Shown here in pieces: positions 8,872 through 17,154 of a DNA stretch of 64,000 nucleotides. The notes under the pieces are model-generated. The model did not search any database, was not told where the DNA came from, and was given only the letters and a program-made list of their open reading frames with translations. The position numbers were made by a program, and so were the translations under genes. Location of the stretch: positions 124,001-188,000 of the forward strand of contig JAFPWY010000011.1 in NCBI GenBank assembly GCA_017412605.1. Direction: 5' to 3'. The stretch is from Fibrobacter sp. (GTDB lineage Bacteria; Fibrobacterota; Fibrobacteria; Fibrobacterales; Fibrobacteraceae). The stretch's first letter is position 1; each line of letters starts with the position of its first letter.

Positions 8872-8890
8872 GTTTCCTATGATTGCTTCA

Positions 8891-8946
8891 GGGCTACTCG
8901 CCCTTCGCAATGACAATAAGCGGGCTACTCGCCCTTCGCAATGACA
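8891..8946. repeat. Two direct copies of a 25-bp REP-like element
   Basis: Identical 25-bp copies at 8891-8915 and 8922-8946, each beginning GGGCTACTCGCCC and ending CGCAATGACA. They sit between the terminator and the thrS stop, and each contains a small GGGC...GCCC hairpin. Confidence 0.8.
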
Positions 8947-8958
8947 AGGGTTTGGCGA

Positions 8959-10896
8959 TTAGCGCACGACCTTGCGGTCGTCTGCGGTCATCTTGAGGAA
9001 GTCTGCAACGGTCATAGAACCCTTGTCGCCGTCCTTACGCTTACGCACAGAGACAACGCCATCGGCAACTTCCTTCTCACCGACGATCAGGAGGTAAGGC
9101 ACCTTCTGGAGTTCGCACTGGCGGATCTTGTAGCCGAGCTTTTCGTTGGATTCGTCGACTTCCACGCGGACGCCGGCGTTCACGAGTTCCTTTTCCACGG
9201 ACTTAGCGTAGTCCACGAACTTCTCGGAAATCGGGAGCACGCGGGCCTGCACCGGAGCGAGCCACAGCGGGAAATCGCCCATGAATTCTTCGATAAGAAT
9301 ACCGAGGAAGCGTTCGATGGAACCCACGGCGGCGCGGTGCAGCATCACCGGAATGTGCTTCTGGTTGTCCTTGCCGACATACTCGGCACCAAGGCGCTGC
9401 GGGAGGTTGAAGTCCACCTGGATCGTACCGCACTGCCAGTCACGACCGAGGCTGTCCTTCAACGTGAATTCAAGCTTCGGGCCATAGAAGGCACCTTCGC
9501 CCGGGTTCAAAATGTAGTCGAGGCCAGCGAGCTTCGTGGCTTCGGCGAGGGCGGCTTCAGCCTTGTCCCAGATTTCGTCGGAACCCACGCGCTTTTCCGG
9601 GCGGGTGGAGAACTTTACCACGATATCGTCGAAACCGAAGTCGTGGTAGATTTCCTTGACGAGGGCGCAGAAGTCAGCCACTTCGCTTGCAATCTGGTCT
9701 TCGGTGCCGAAGATGTGGGCGTCGTCCTGCACAAAGCCGCGCACGCGCATCAGGCCGTGCATCGTACCGGCAGGTTCGTAACGGTGGCACTTACCGAATT
9801 CGGCAAGGCGCATCGGCAGGTCGCGCCAGCTGCGGAGCCCAGTGTTGAAAATCTGGATGTGGCAGGGGCAGTTCATCGGCTTCACAGCCATTTCCACGTC
9901 GCCAGCGAGTGTCTTGAACATGTTCTCGTTGTACTTGTCGGCGTGGCCGGACTTGATCCACAAAGTCTTGTTCACGATTTCCGGCGTAATCACTTCGAGG
10001 TAGCCGCGACGGTCAATCTTACCGCGGATGTAGTCCTTGAGGGCGTTCACCATCTTGGTGCCCTTCGGGTGCCAGAACACCATGCCCGGAGAATGGTCTT
10101 CGATGTGGTAGAGGTCCATTTCCTTACCGATCTTGCGGTGGTCGCGCTTTTCGGCTTCTTCGAGGAACTTCAGGTAAGTTTCGAGACCTTCCTTGTCAGC
10201 GAAGCAGGTACCGTACACGCGGGTCAGCTGGTCGCTGTTCTGGTCGCCATGCCAGTAAGCACCCGACATGGAGAGCACCTTGAAATTCTTGAGCTTGCCA
10301 GTAGAGGGCACGTGGGGACCGGCGCAGAGGTCTTCAAAGTTCTTGCCCGGTTCGCCAGTCACGTAGAAGCTGAGCGTACCGTCGCTACCTTCGCGGGCGA
10401 GAGCGCGCTGGGCGTTGTCCGTCTTGTACTTGTCGCCCTCGGTGCGCTTCAGGCCATCGGCGGCGCTGACTTCGCAACGGGTAAACGGACGATCTTCCTT
10501 GATAATTTCCTTCATGCGCTTTTCGATGCGCTCGAAATCCGACTGCTGGATCGGGGTCGGTGTCATCAAATCGTAGTAGAAACCCTTTTCGATAGCCGGA
10601 CCGTAGGCGAGCTTGGTGCCCGGGAACAGGTCGCAGATGGCTTCGGCGAGAACGTGGCTGCAGCTGTGACGCAGGAGCATCAGAGCATCCGGGTCGTCGT
10701 TGCTCGGCGTGATAATCTTGATGGTGCCGCTCTCGGTGAGCGGACGGGTCAGGTCGAGGACCTTATCGCCGAGTTTGACGCCAAGCGCCTTGCGTGCAAG
10801 ACCTTCAGAAATGCCCTTCGCAATTTCGAGGCCGGTGGTGCCCGATGCTACGGAACGTACGGAGCCATCGGGGAAGGTGAGTTCGATTTGAGACAT
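8959..10896 (-). CDS. thrS: Threonyl-tRNA synthetase
   Basis: 645 aa, standard ThrRS length; charges tRNA-Thr with threonine. Domains in order: TGS (residues about 1-60), the editing domain with HSCSHVLAEA (about 77-86), the class II catalytic core with the zinc-binding NCPCHI Cys and the motif 2 region HRYEPAGTMHGLMRVRGF, then motif 3 and the anticodon-binding domain (about 540-645). The ATG at 10896 is preceded by AAGGATTA. It stands alone on the minus strand, and no T-box leader is visible upstream. Confidence 0.98.
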   Translation of the reverse strand: MSQIELTFPDGSVRSVASGTTGLEIAKGISEGLARKALGVKLGDKVLDLTRPLTESGTIKIITPSNDDPDALMLLRHSCSHVLAEAICDLFPGTKLAYGPAIEKGFYYDLMTPTPIQQSDFERIEKRMKEIIKEDRPFTRCEVSAADGLKRTEGDKYKTDNAQRALAREGSDGTLSFYVTGEPGKNFEDLCAGPHVPSTGKLKNFKVLSMSGAYWHGDQNSDQLTRVYGTCFADKEGLETYLKFLEEAEKRDHRKIGKEMDLYHIEDHSPGMVFWHPKGTKMVNALKDYIRGKIDRRGYLEVITPEIVNKTLWIKSGHADKYNENMFKTLAGDVEMAVKPMNCPCHIQIFNTGLRSWRDLPMRLAEFGKCHRYEPAGTMHGLMRVRGFVQDDAHIFGTEDQIASEVADFCALVKEIYHDFGFDDIVVKFSTRPEKRVGSDEIWDKAEAALAEATKLAGLDYILNPGEGAFYGPKLEFTLKDSLGRDWQCGTIQVDFNLPQRLGAEYVGKDNQKHIPVMLHRAAVGSIERFLGILIEEFMGDFPLWLAPVQARVLPISEKFVDYAKSVEKELVNAGVRVEVDESNEKLGYKIRQCELQKVPYLLIVGEKEVADGVVSVRKRKDGDKGSMTVADFLKMTADDRKVVR

Positions 10897-11506
10897 AAAT
10901 AATCCTTTTTGTGGGCGGTTCTCGCCCGGTTCCCCAGAAATACGACATCTGGCGGTGCGCGCAAATGTAGAATATGATATAAGATGTGGCTAGTGGTTGG
11001 TGGTTGGTGGTTAGGGAAACAACCCTTTCAAACGTGTCATTCTGACGCCGAAGGCGGTATAGAATTGTTGCCAATTCATTGGCTTACAATTCTTAAGCTC
11101 TTGTGGGCTAAGAATCCAGTCCTGATAATACAAAGGGGGAAGAATCCCCCTGATTGCAGCCCGTTACGCGGTCTTCCATCACCCCTTCGCCTAGGGGCCC
11201 GGCCCCTAAAACCCCCGATAAAACTCTACACCCTATATCGCGCCCTTTTCTCGGCGACGCAAAGTTCTTTTTGTTTGGTACGTTTCTATCGAAGAAAGGC
11301 CGTTTTCAACCCCAAATTGTTCGGCTCGGGCATACCAGTTTGGGTTAAAATAGGATGGGACTATCGTAGCAATGCTAAAAAATTAAAGAAAAACTGCAAA
11401 ATATGCAAAAATAATCTCTAAAATCGTTCGTTTGACACTGGATTTTTATATATTAAGAATGAAAATTGCGAGAATATGCAAAAATAATTCCTAGGAAGAG
11501 GACGAA
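10897..11506. other. Gene-free stretch with repeats
   Basis: About 600 bp without a convincing gene. It holds a REP-like segment (GTCATTCTGACGCCGAAGGCG near 11037-11057), a dispersed repeat (11134-11217), and C-rich then AT-rich sequence leading to the ATPase at 11507. Open frames here have atypical composition and overlap the repeats, so I treat them as non-coding. Confidence 0.6.
11134..11217 (+). repeat. Dispersed ~90-bp repeat, copy A
   Basis: Aligns with the reverse complement of 53832-53923. Shared blocks in order are GGGGAAG, TCCCCCTG, GCAGCC, TCTTCC, ACCCC, CCTAGG and GCCCCTAAAACCC, with short divergent spacers. The copy at 53.9 kb abuts a stop codon. Confidence 0.7.
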
Positions 11507-12823
11507 ATGTACAAAAGGCAGGCCTATCTGGACAAATTGGTTCATTCCATCGGGAATGGCTTTATCAAGGTGGTTACCGGAATTCGGCGTTCCGGTAAGT
11601 CCTTTTTGTTGAACACCCTCTTTTACGACTACCTGAAATACAATGTAACGGATGACGAGCATATAATCCGGTTCGCTTTCGATTCTGCCGAGGACCTTGA
11701 ACGAATCGGCGAAACTCCGATTGAACTGCAGTTGAAGAAAAGGCAGGTGGATCCGACAAAGTTTATGGACTATCTGAAGACGCATACCAAGGAAGGCGAA
11801 CGGTATTTTTTGTTGCTGGACGAAATCCAGGAACTGGGTGCGTTTGAGTCTGTCTTGAATTCATATCTTCGGAAACCGGAATTTGAAATTTTTGTAACAG
11901 GGAGTAACGCAAAGTTCCTGTCGAAAGATTTGATTACGGAGTTTGCGGGCCGGAGTGACCAGATTCATTTGTTGCCGCTTTCTTTCAGCGAGTTCATGGA
12001 AAAATTTTCTGGGGACAAGTACCAGGGTTTTGCGGAGTATCTGCTTTATGGTGGCTTGCCGCTAGTGGCGCAGGAACGCGATGCCGAAAAGAAGCGCCGC
12101 ATTTTGTCGAGTCTTTTTGACGAAGTCTATATTCGCGATGTCGTCAAGCGGAATAAAATCAGGAACGAAAACGATTTAAGGGACTTGATTGATGTCTTGT
12201 CTTCGTCGGTGGGCTCGCTGTCGAGTGCAGAAAAGATAACGAACACTTTCCGTAGCGAAAAGAAATCCAAGATAACCCGCAATACCGTAGCGAAATTTAT
12301 CGATTATCTGGAAGATGCTTTCCTGATAAGTTCGGCTTCGCGCTATGACATCAAGGGTAAACGGTATATCGGTGCTCCGAAGAAGTTCTACTTTGCGGAT
12401 TTGGGCCTGCGAAACGCGAGGCTGAATTTTAGGCAGTTCGAGGAAACTCACCTGATGGAGAACGCCATATACAATGAACTGCTGTATCGCGGTTTTAACG
12501 TGGATGTCGGCGTGGTGGAGCTTTCGCAAAAGAACGAGAGCGGGTCTGTTTCCCGAAGGAACCTTGAAATAGATTTTGTCTGTAATCTAGGATCGGAGCG
12601 TTACTACATTCAGTCGGCATTTTCAATGCCGGATAATGAAAAAAGGGCCAAGGAAATTAGGCCGTTCAAGACGGTTCGTGATTCGTTCAAGAAAATTGTT
12701 GTCACAAAGGATTTCGTGCCGGCCTTCTATGACGAAAATGGAATTTTAACCATGAACGTCATTGATTTCTTGATGGAACCAAATAGCGAATTTGAACTAA
12801 CCCCTACGTCCACAAGCTGGTAA
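11507..12823 (+). CDS. AAA ATPase with DUF4143 C-terminal domain
   Basis: 438 aa. Walker A GIRRSGKS at about residues 26-33, Walker B YFLLLDEIQ at about 103-111 and sensor FVTGSNAKFL near 129-138 define the AAA_14 module. The C-terminal half (about 200-430) is the DUF4143-type, possibly nuclease-like domain with EIDFVCN near residue 350. Such proteins are widespread, often in multiple copies, and their role is unsettled. The RBS AGGAAGAGGA lies upstream of the ATG. Its 3' end overlaps the convergent GNAT gene by 20 bp. Confidence 0.88.
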   Translation: MYKRQAYLDKLVHSIGNGFIKVVTGIRRSGKSFLLNTLFYDYLKYNVTDDEHIIRFAFDSAEDLERIGETPIELQLKKRQVDPTKFMDYLKTHTKEGERYFLLLDEIQELGAFESVLNSYLRKPEFEIFVTGSNAKFLSKDLITEFAGRSDQIHLLPLSFSEFMEKFSGDKYQGFAEYLLYGGLPLVAQERDAEKKRRILSSLFDEVYIRDVVKRNKIRNENDLRDLIDVLSSSVGSLSSAEKITNTFRSEKKSKITRNTVAKFIDYLEDAFLISSASRYDIKGKRYIGAPKKFYFADLGLRNARLNFRQFEETHLMENAIYNELLYRGFNVDVGVVELSQKNESGSVSRRNLEIDFVCNLGSERYYIQSAFSMPDNEKRAKEIRPFKTVRDSFKKIVVTKDFVPAFYDENGILTMNVIDFLMEPNSEFELTPTSTSW

Positions 12824-13208
12824 TAAACATCGGGCTTGCATCATCTGCCTTCTTGAATCCGCAGTTTTCGTAGAAGGAAAGTTCTTCGTTGTAGGCGACC
12901 ACGACTACGCGCAGGTAATCCTTGTAGATTTCCTTGACACGTTCCACGAGTTCCCTGCCGATGCTTTTGCCCTGGTATTCGGGACGCACGAGCAGGTAAT
13001 GCACGTAGGCGTTCATGATGCCGTCATCCATGGCGCAGATCATGCCGACGAGTTTGTCGCCGTCCCAGGCCGAGATGACGGTCTTGAAATTCTTCATTGC
13101 GACAACGAGTTTGTCGGGAAAATGCCCCGAAGACCATTCGACGGAGAGGAAAAGATCTTTTAAGTCTTGTTCAGAGAAGTCGTGAGTGTCTTTGTATGTA
13201 ATGCTCAT
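12804..13208 (-). CDS. GNAT-family N-acetyltransferase
   Basis: 134 aa from the ATG at 13208; a TTG further upstream (13238) is in frame but less likely. The acetyl-CoA-binding motif A appears as LLVRPEYQGKSIGRELVERV (about residues 73-92), followed by the FYENCGFKKAD motif B region. The substrate is unknown. It converges with the ATPase gene and overlaps its last 20 bp, so the two 3' ends are antisense to each other. No clear Shine-Dalgarno sequence is seen. Confidence 0.85.
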   Translation of the reverse strand: MSITYKDTHDFSEQDLKDLFLSVEWSSGHFPDKLVVAMKNFKTVISAWDGDKLVGMICAMDDGIMNAYVHYLLVRPEYQGKSIGRELVERVKEIYKDYLRVVVVAYNEELSFYENCGFKKADDASPMFITSLWT

Positions 13209-13306
13209 ATTTTTATTTAAAGATGATATTTCATTCAAAATCTATCAGAACGTAGCAATTTTTATTTCAAGCATTCGCTTTCTTGAGAAAAATATATCTT
13301 TAGAGC

Positions 13307-14041
13307 ATGATGAGTCTTCTCCAAAAATCAATCTTCGTTTTAGCCGTTTGCGGAGCCGCCTTTTGCAGTTTTTCTGCCGATGCCAAACCATACGTCAATG
13401 CAGACGCTCTCCCGAACGCACTCAACTTCTACCCCGCACCGCCGGAAACCACTTCGGTGCAGTTTAAGTACGATATTTCGCAGTACATGTGGGGCAAGGC
13501 CATGCGGGCCGATTCTGCTCGTGCTGCTCTTGCAATTGCCCAAGCGGAAACAAACTTGGACACAATGGTCCGGATGTTCAGCGAGCCCTTCGGCATGGAG
13601 ATTTCTGCAAAAAAGACTCCCGCCATCATGAACGTGATTGAGCGCGGGATTGCAACGCTCCGCCAGGTAGGCCGTGTCCCGAAGAAGCACTACATGAGGC
13701 GTCGTCCGTTCGACCGTTTCAACGAACCGACGCTCGTCCCTAAGGACGAAGAATCTTTGAGAAAGAACGGCTCCTACCCGTCGGGGCATACGATTCTTGC
13801 GTGGTCCATGGCTATGCTGCTTGTGGAAATAAACCCTGCCGCTCAAGATGCTCTGCTGAAGTACGCCTACGAATGGGGGCAAAGCCGCGTGATTGCCGGG
13901 TTCCACTGGCAAAGCGATGTGGATGCGTCCAAGATTCTTGTGTCGGCTGCATTTGCTAGTTTGCACAACGACGAGACGTTCCTCGCCGACATGAAAAAGG
14001 CACGAGCCGAATTCAAGAAGTTATCTGCAAAGAAGAACTAA
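13307..14041 (+). CDS. Class A non-specific acid phosphatase (PAP2 superfamily)
   Basis: 244 aa with an N-terminal signal peptide (hydrophobic to about residue 22, cleavage near SADA/KP), so periplasmic. The full phosphatase signature is present: K126-x6-RP (133-134), PSGH (158-161) and SRVIAGFHWQSD (193-204) with the catalytic histidines. It hydrolyses phosphomonoesters. A second ATG lies 3 nt after the first. It converges with the transporter gene, with the stop codons almost touching. Confidence 0.93.
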   Translation: MMSLLQKSIFVLAVCGAAFCSFSADAKPYVNADALPNALNFYPAPPETTSVQFKYDISQYMWGKAMRADSARAALAIAQAETNLDTMVRMFSEPFGMEISAKKTPAIMNVIERGIATLRQVGRVPKKHYMRRRPFDRFNEPTLVPKDEESLRKNGSYPSGHTILAWSMAMLLVEINPAAQDALLKYAYEWGQSRVIAGFHWQSDVDASKILVSAAFASLHNDETFLADMKKARAEFKKLSAKKN

Positions 14042-14042
14042 C

Positions 14043-14978
14043 TTATTTATCCCACCTGCGATAGACATTCGCCAAAATCGCGCCCGAAATATTGTGCCAC
14101 ACGGAGAATATGGCGCCGGGAACGGTCGCCATGGCAAGGCCCGAGAACGCAGTCGCCGCAAGGCTTGTAGCAAGCCCGGAATTCTGCATGCCGATTTCGA
14201 TGGAAAGCGCCTTCGTCTTGGATGTCGAGAATTTCAGCAACTTTCCGAGACCGAAACCGCAGCCGTAGCCGAGCAGGTTATGGAGAATCACGACGGCGAA
14301 CACGATGGCGCCTGTCGAAAGAATTTTTGCAGCGTTGTGCGAGACGACTGCGGCCACAATCATCGCGATTGCAATTACCGAGACGAGCGGTAAGACCTTC
14401 ACGGCGCGGGCAGTCCACTTGCCAAAGAATTTGTTGATGACAAACCCGAGCGCAATCGGCACGATGACAACCTTCACGATGGAAAGGAACATCGCCAACA
14501 CATCTACGTTCACGGTGGTGCGTAAGAGCAAGTACGTAATTGCTGGAGTCAGCACAGGAGCGAGCAGCGTGTTCACGCTCGTCATGCCTACGGAAAGCGC
14601 CACATCGCCTTTCGAAAGGTATGTAATGACGTTGCTGGAAGTTCCGCCCGGGCAAGTGCCCACGAGAACCACGCCTGCCATCAGCGCGGCGTCGAGCCCG
14701 AAAATCTTGGAAAGCAAGAACGCGAGTGCAGGCATCACGATAAACTGCGATGCGCACCCGATTGTAATTTCCTTCGGCCGAGCAAATACAAGTGCAAAGT
14801 CGCTGAGCTTGAGCGTGAGCCCCATGCCGAACATTACGACCATCAAAAGGTAATTCACCCAGCTGAGTTCAATCCAGAGTGTCGATTTCGGAACGAACAG
14901 CGAGAGCGCCGCGATTGCTAAAACCACGACCGCCATCCACTTGCCAATAAAATCACTGATTTTTTCAAGAATGCGCAT
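14043..14978 (-). CDS. Bile acid:sodium symporter (BASS) family transporter
   Basis: About 311 aa from the ATG at 14978 (MRILEK), behind GAGGA; an upstream in-frame Met would add 17 unlikely polar residues. About nine to ten hydrophobic segments are visible. The GTCPGGTSSNVITYLSKGD region (discontinuous helix with the sodium site) and IGMQNSGLATSLAATAF near the C-terminus are BASS hallmarks. In bacteria these transporters may move organic anions such as pantoate or pyruvate; the substrate is unknown here. It is an inner-membrane protein. Confidence 0.93.
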   Translation of the reverse strand: MRILEKISDFIGKWMAVVVLAIAALSLFVPKSTLWIELSWVNYLLMVVMFGMGLTLKLSDFALVFARPKEITIGCASQFIVMPALAFLLSKIFGLDAALMAGVVLVGTCPGGTSSNVITYLSKGDVALSVGMTSVNTLLAPVLTPAITYLLLRTTVNVDVLAMFLSIVKVVIVPIALGFVINKFFGKWTARAVKVLPLVSVIAIAMIVAAVVSHNAAKILSTGAIVFAVVILHNLLGYGCGFGLGKLLKFSTSKTKALSIEIGMQNSGLATSLAATAFSGLAMATVPGAIFSVWHNISGAILANVYRRWDK

Positions 14979-15172
14979 CGTTAAAAAATCCTCAATATTT
15001 ACAGGAAAGATAGTTCTTTTTCTTTTCATTAAGTGTTTCCCGCTTTCGCAAAAAAAATGTGACCGTCGGCAAACATGTCCACGGTCATGGATTTTTTCAA
15101 GAGTTTCCGGGCTTTCTAAGTATATATTTATGAATGAACTGCTTCTTTATAAAGCGTTTACGGGAGATGTTT

Positions 15173-17113
15173 ATGGATTTTTCTAGGAATTTTGCGGCTG
15201 CAGCCTTGATTTCCATGCTCGCTTTTTCCCCGGCCCTTGCCGGTATCGATGTTTCGGTAGACGTAAAAGCGGGGGTGCTCCCGATATCGCCGTGTCTTTA
15301 TGGCCGCAACATCGACAAGGTGAACGACGGGTCTGCCGAAAGCGATTCGGCCGAGCAGGAGTTTATCGGCCAGGTGCGCGAGGCGGGCATCCACATGATG
15401 CGCGCGAACAACGGCAACAACGCGACTCGCTACAACTGGCGCAAGAAACTCACGGTGCACCCGGACTGGTTCAACAACGTCTACTCGCACGACTGGGCCA
15501 TCACCGCGAAGAAGGTGCTCGACAAGATGCCGGGAGTCGACGCGATGTACGCCTTCCAACTCACGGGCTATGCGGCAAGCAGCACCGACTACAACTTCCC
15601 GGACTGGAACTGGAAACAGGAACACGGCTCGTATCCGTCACGGGCATTTGACCTTGCTGGTGGCGGAGAAGTATCAGAAGACGGCGAGACGCTTGTCAAG
15701 GCGGGCGACTACACGCTCTATAACGAGGAATGGCCCGCCGATTCCACGGTGGGGATTGTCCCGTACTGGAGAGACGAGCTGAAATTCGACATGAGCCGGT
15801 TCCAGTACTGGAGCATGGACAACGAGATGGAAATCTGGCGTGGCACGCATTCCGACCTAGACCTGCCCGTGACCGGGGATTTCTTGGTGGAACGCTACAT
15901 CGATGTCGCAAAGAAGGCACGCACCGCCTGGAAAGACATCAAGCTTACCGGCCCCGTGGTCGCCAACGAATGGCAATGGTGCCACATCTCCGCCTATAAC
16001 GACGAAAGCAGGCCCAAGATTGACGGCCAGGAATACTGCTGGCTGGAATTCTTCACCAAGAAAATTGCCGAGGCGCAAAAAGCGAGCGGCATGAAGCTTC
16101 TCGATGTTTTCGACATCCACTGGTACCCCAGCGAAAAAGATTACGAGAGCCGCATGAACTGGCACCGCGTCTTGTTCGACACTACTTACTACTACAAGGG
16201 CGGAAACGGCATCCGCTGCGCTACGGGCAAATGCGACTGGAGCGACAAGGAGAAGGGCTACAGGTCATACATCTTCGTGCGCATCAACCGTTGGCTTGAA
16301 CAGTACTTCGGCAAGGATCACGGAATCAAGCTCGCGCTTACCGAGACAAGCCTTATCGACGAAGATCCCATGGTGACGGCGCTTACCTATGCCTCGTTCA
16401 TCGGCACCATGCAGGATAACGGTGTCGCGATTTTCACTCCCTGGAGTTGGGGCGACGGCATGTACGAAACGGTACACCTGTTCAGCCGTTACGGCCATGC
16501 GAACCGCGTGCAGTCCGTGTCCACGAACGATTCGCTCGTGTCGGCTTACAGTTCCATTACGGCCAAGGGCGACTCGCTCACGGTGATTTTCGTGAACCGC
16601 GCCGAAAAGGATGCGCAGGATGTTCAACTGAAATTGGCCAATTTCGATGCTGACCTGAAATTCAAGACGCTCACGCTGCAGAACCTCAAGGGCGAAACGT
16701 TTGTTTCGCACACGGATAACGCCCTGGAAGAAAACGTCGTGAATGCTACCGTCGCAGGTGGAGAATCGACCGCGACCTCAGCGTCTGCGGACATGATCAA
16801 GATGACTCTCCCGCCCAAGTCCATCACGGCGTTGTTGCTTGCTTCCGACAAACCGGAAGTTGCGATTCCCGCACGCAAGGTGTCCCTAGGCGATTTGCTG
16901 CGTTACGAGGGCGGGGAATGGCTTATAGACAGCCGTTCGGGCGAAGTCCTGGGCGCCGCCGTGTTCAATAGCCTCGGTCAGAACGTGCTGCAAGTGAATT
17001 CGCCCGCCCGCGCAATTATTCGCATCGCAGGCGAAAATCTTGGCTCGGGCAACTTCATTGTCCGTATCAAAACGGCAAACGGGATCCAAATGAAGAAACT
17101 GGAACTGAAGTAA
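15173..17113 (+). CDS. Secreted glycoside hydrolase family 44 (endoglucanase/xyloglucanase type)
   Basis: 646 aa from the ATG at 15173, chosen because GGGAG lies 6 nt upstream and a signal peptide (MDFSRNFAAAALISMLAFSPALA) starts there. GH44 features: SPCLYGRN near 39, NNGNNATRYNW near 79-89, the acid/base Glu in SMDNEMEIW (about E218), DVFDIHWYP near 310, and the nucleophile Glu in LALTETS (about E391). Its last 80 residues (LGQNVLQVNSP...GSGNFIVRIKT) look like a type IX secretion sorting domain, also seen in the protein at 62.2 kb. It converges with the GH8 gene. Confidence 0.83.
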   Translation: MDFSRNFAAAALISMLAFSPALAGIDVSVDVKAGVLPISPCLYGRNIDKVNDGSAESDSAEQEFIGQVREAGIHMMRANNGNNATRYNWRKKLTVHPDWFNNVYSHDWAITAKKVLDKMPGVDAMYAFQLTGYAASSTDYNFPDWNWKQEHGSYPSRAFDLAGGGEVSEDGETLVKAGDYTLYNEEWPADSTVGIVPYWRDELKFDMSRFQYWSMDNEMEIWRGTHSDLDLPVTGDFLVERYIDVAKKARTAWKDIKLTGPVVANEWQWCHISAYNDESRPKIDGQEYCWLEFFTKKIAEAQKASGMKLLDVFDIHWYPSEKDYESRMNWHRVLFDTTYYYKGGNGIRCATGKCDWSDKEKGYRSYIFVRINRWLEQYFGKDHGIKLALTETSLIDEDPMVTALTYASFIGTMQDNGVAIFTPWSWGDGMYETVHLFSRYGHANRVQSVSTNDSLVSAYSSITAKGDSLTVIFVNRAEKDAQDVQLKLANFDADLKFKTLTLQNLKGETFVSHTDNALEENVVNATVAGGESTATSASADMIKMTLPPKSITALLLASDKPEVAIPARKVSLGDLLRYEGGEWLIDSRSGEVLGAAVFNSLGQNVLQVNSPARAIIRIAGENLGSGNFIVRIKTANGIQMKKLELK

Positions 17114-17117
17114 ATTT

Positions 17118-17148
17118 CGAAGGGCCGTCCTTTGCGAACGGCCCTTCG
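17118..17148. terminator. Bidirectional terminator between GH44 and GH8 genes
   Basis: Perfect 11-bp stem CGAAGGGCCGT / ACGGCCCTTCG with a 9-nt loop, placed between the two convergent stop codons. Confidence 0.75.
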
Positions 17149-17154
17149 TGTAAT

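Noticed and set aside
8941-10902. 653-codon open frame antisense to thrS
   Set aside because: Same cause: codon bias of thrS leaves the opposite strand open. No RBS or domain.
10984-11421. 145-codon open frame in the 10.9-11.5 kb gap
   Set aside because: Covers repeat copy A and has Trp/Gly- and Pro-rich atypical composition; no RBS.
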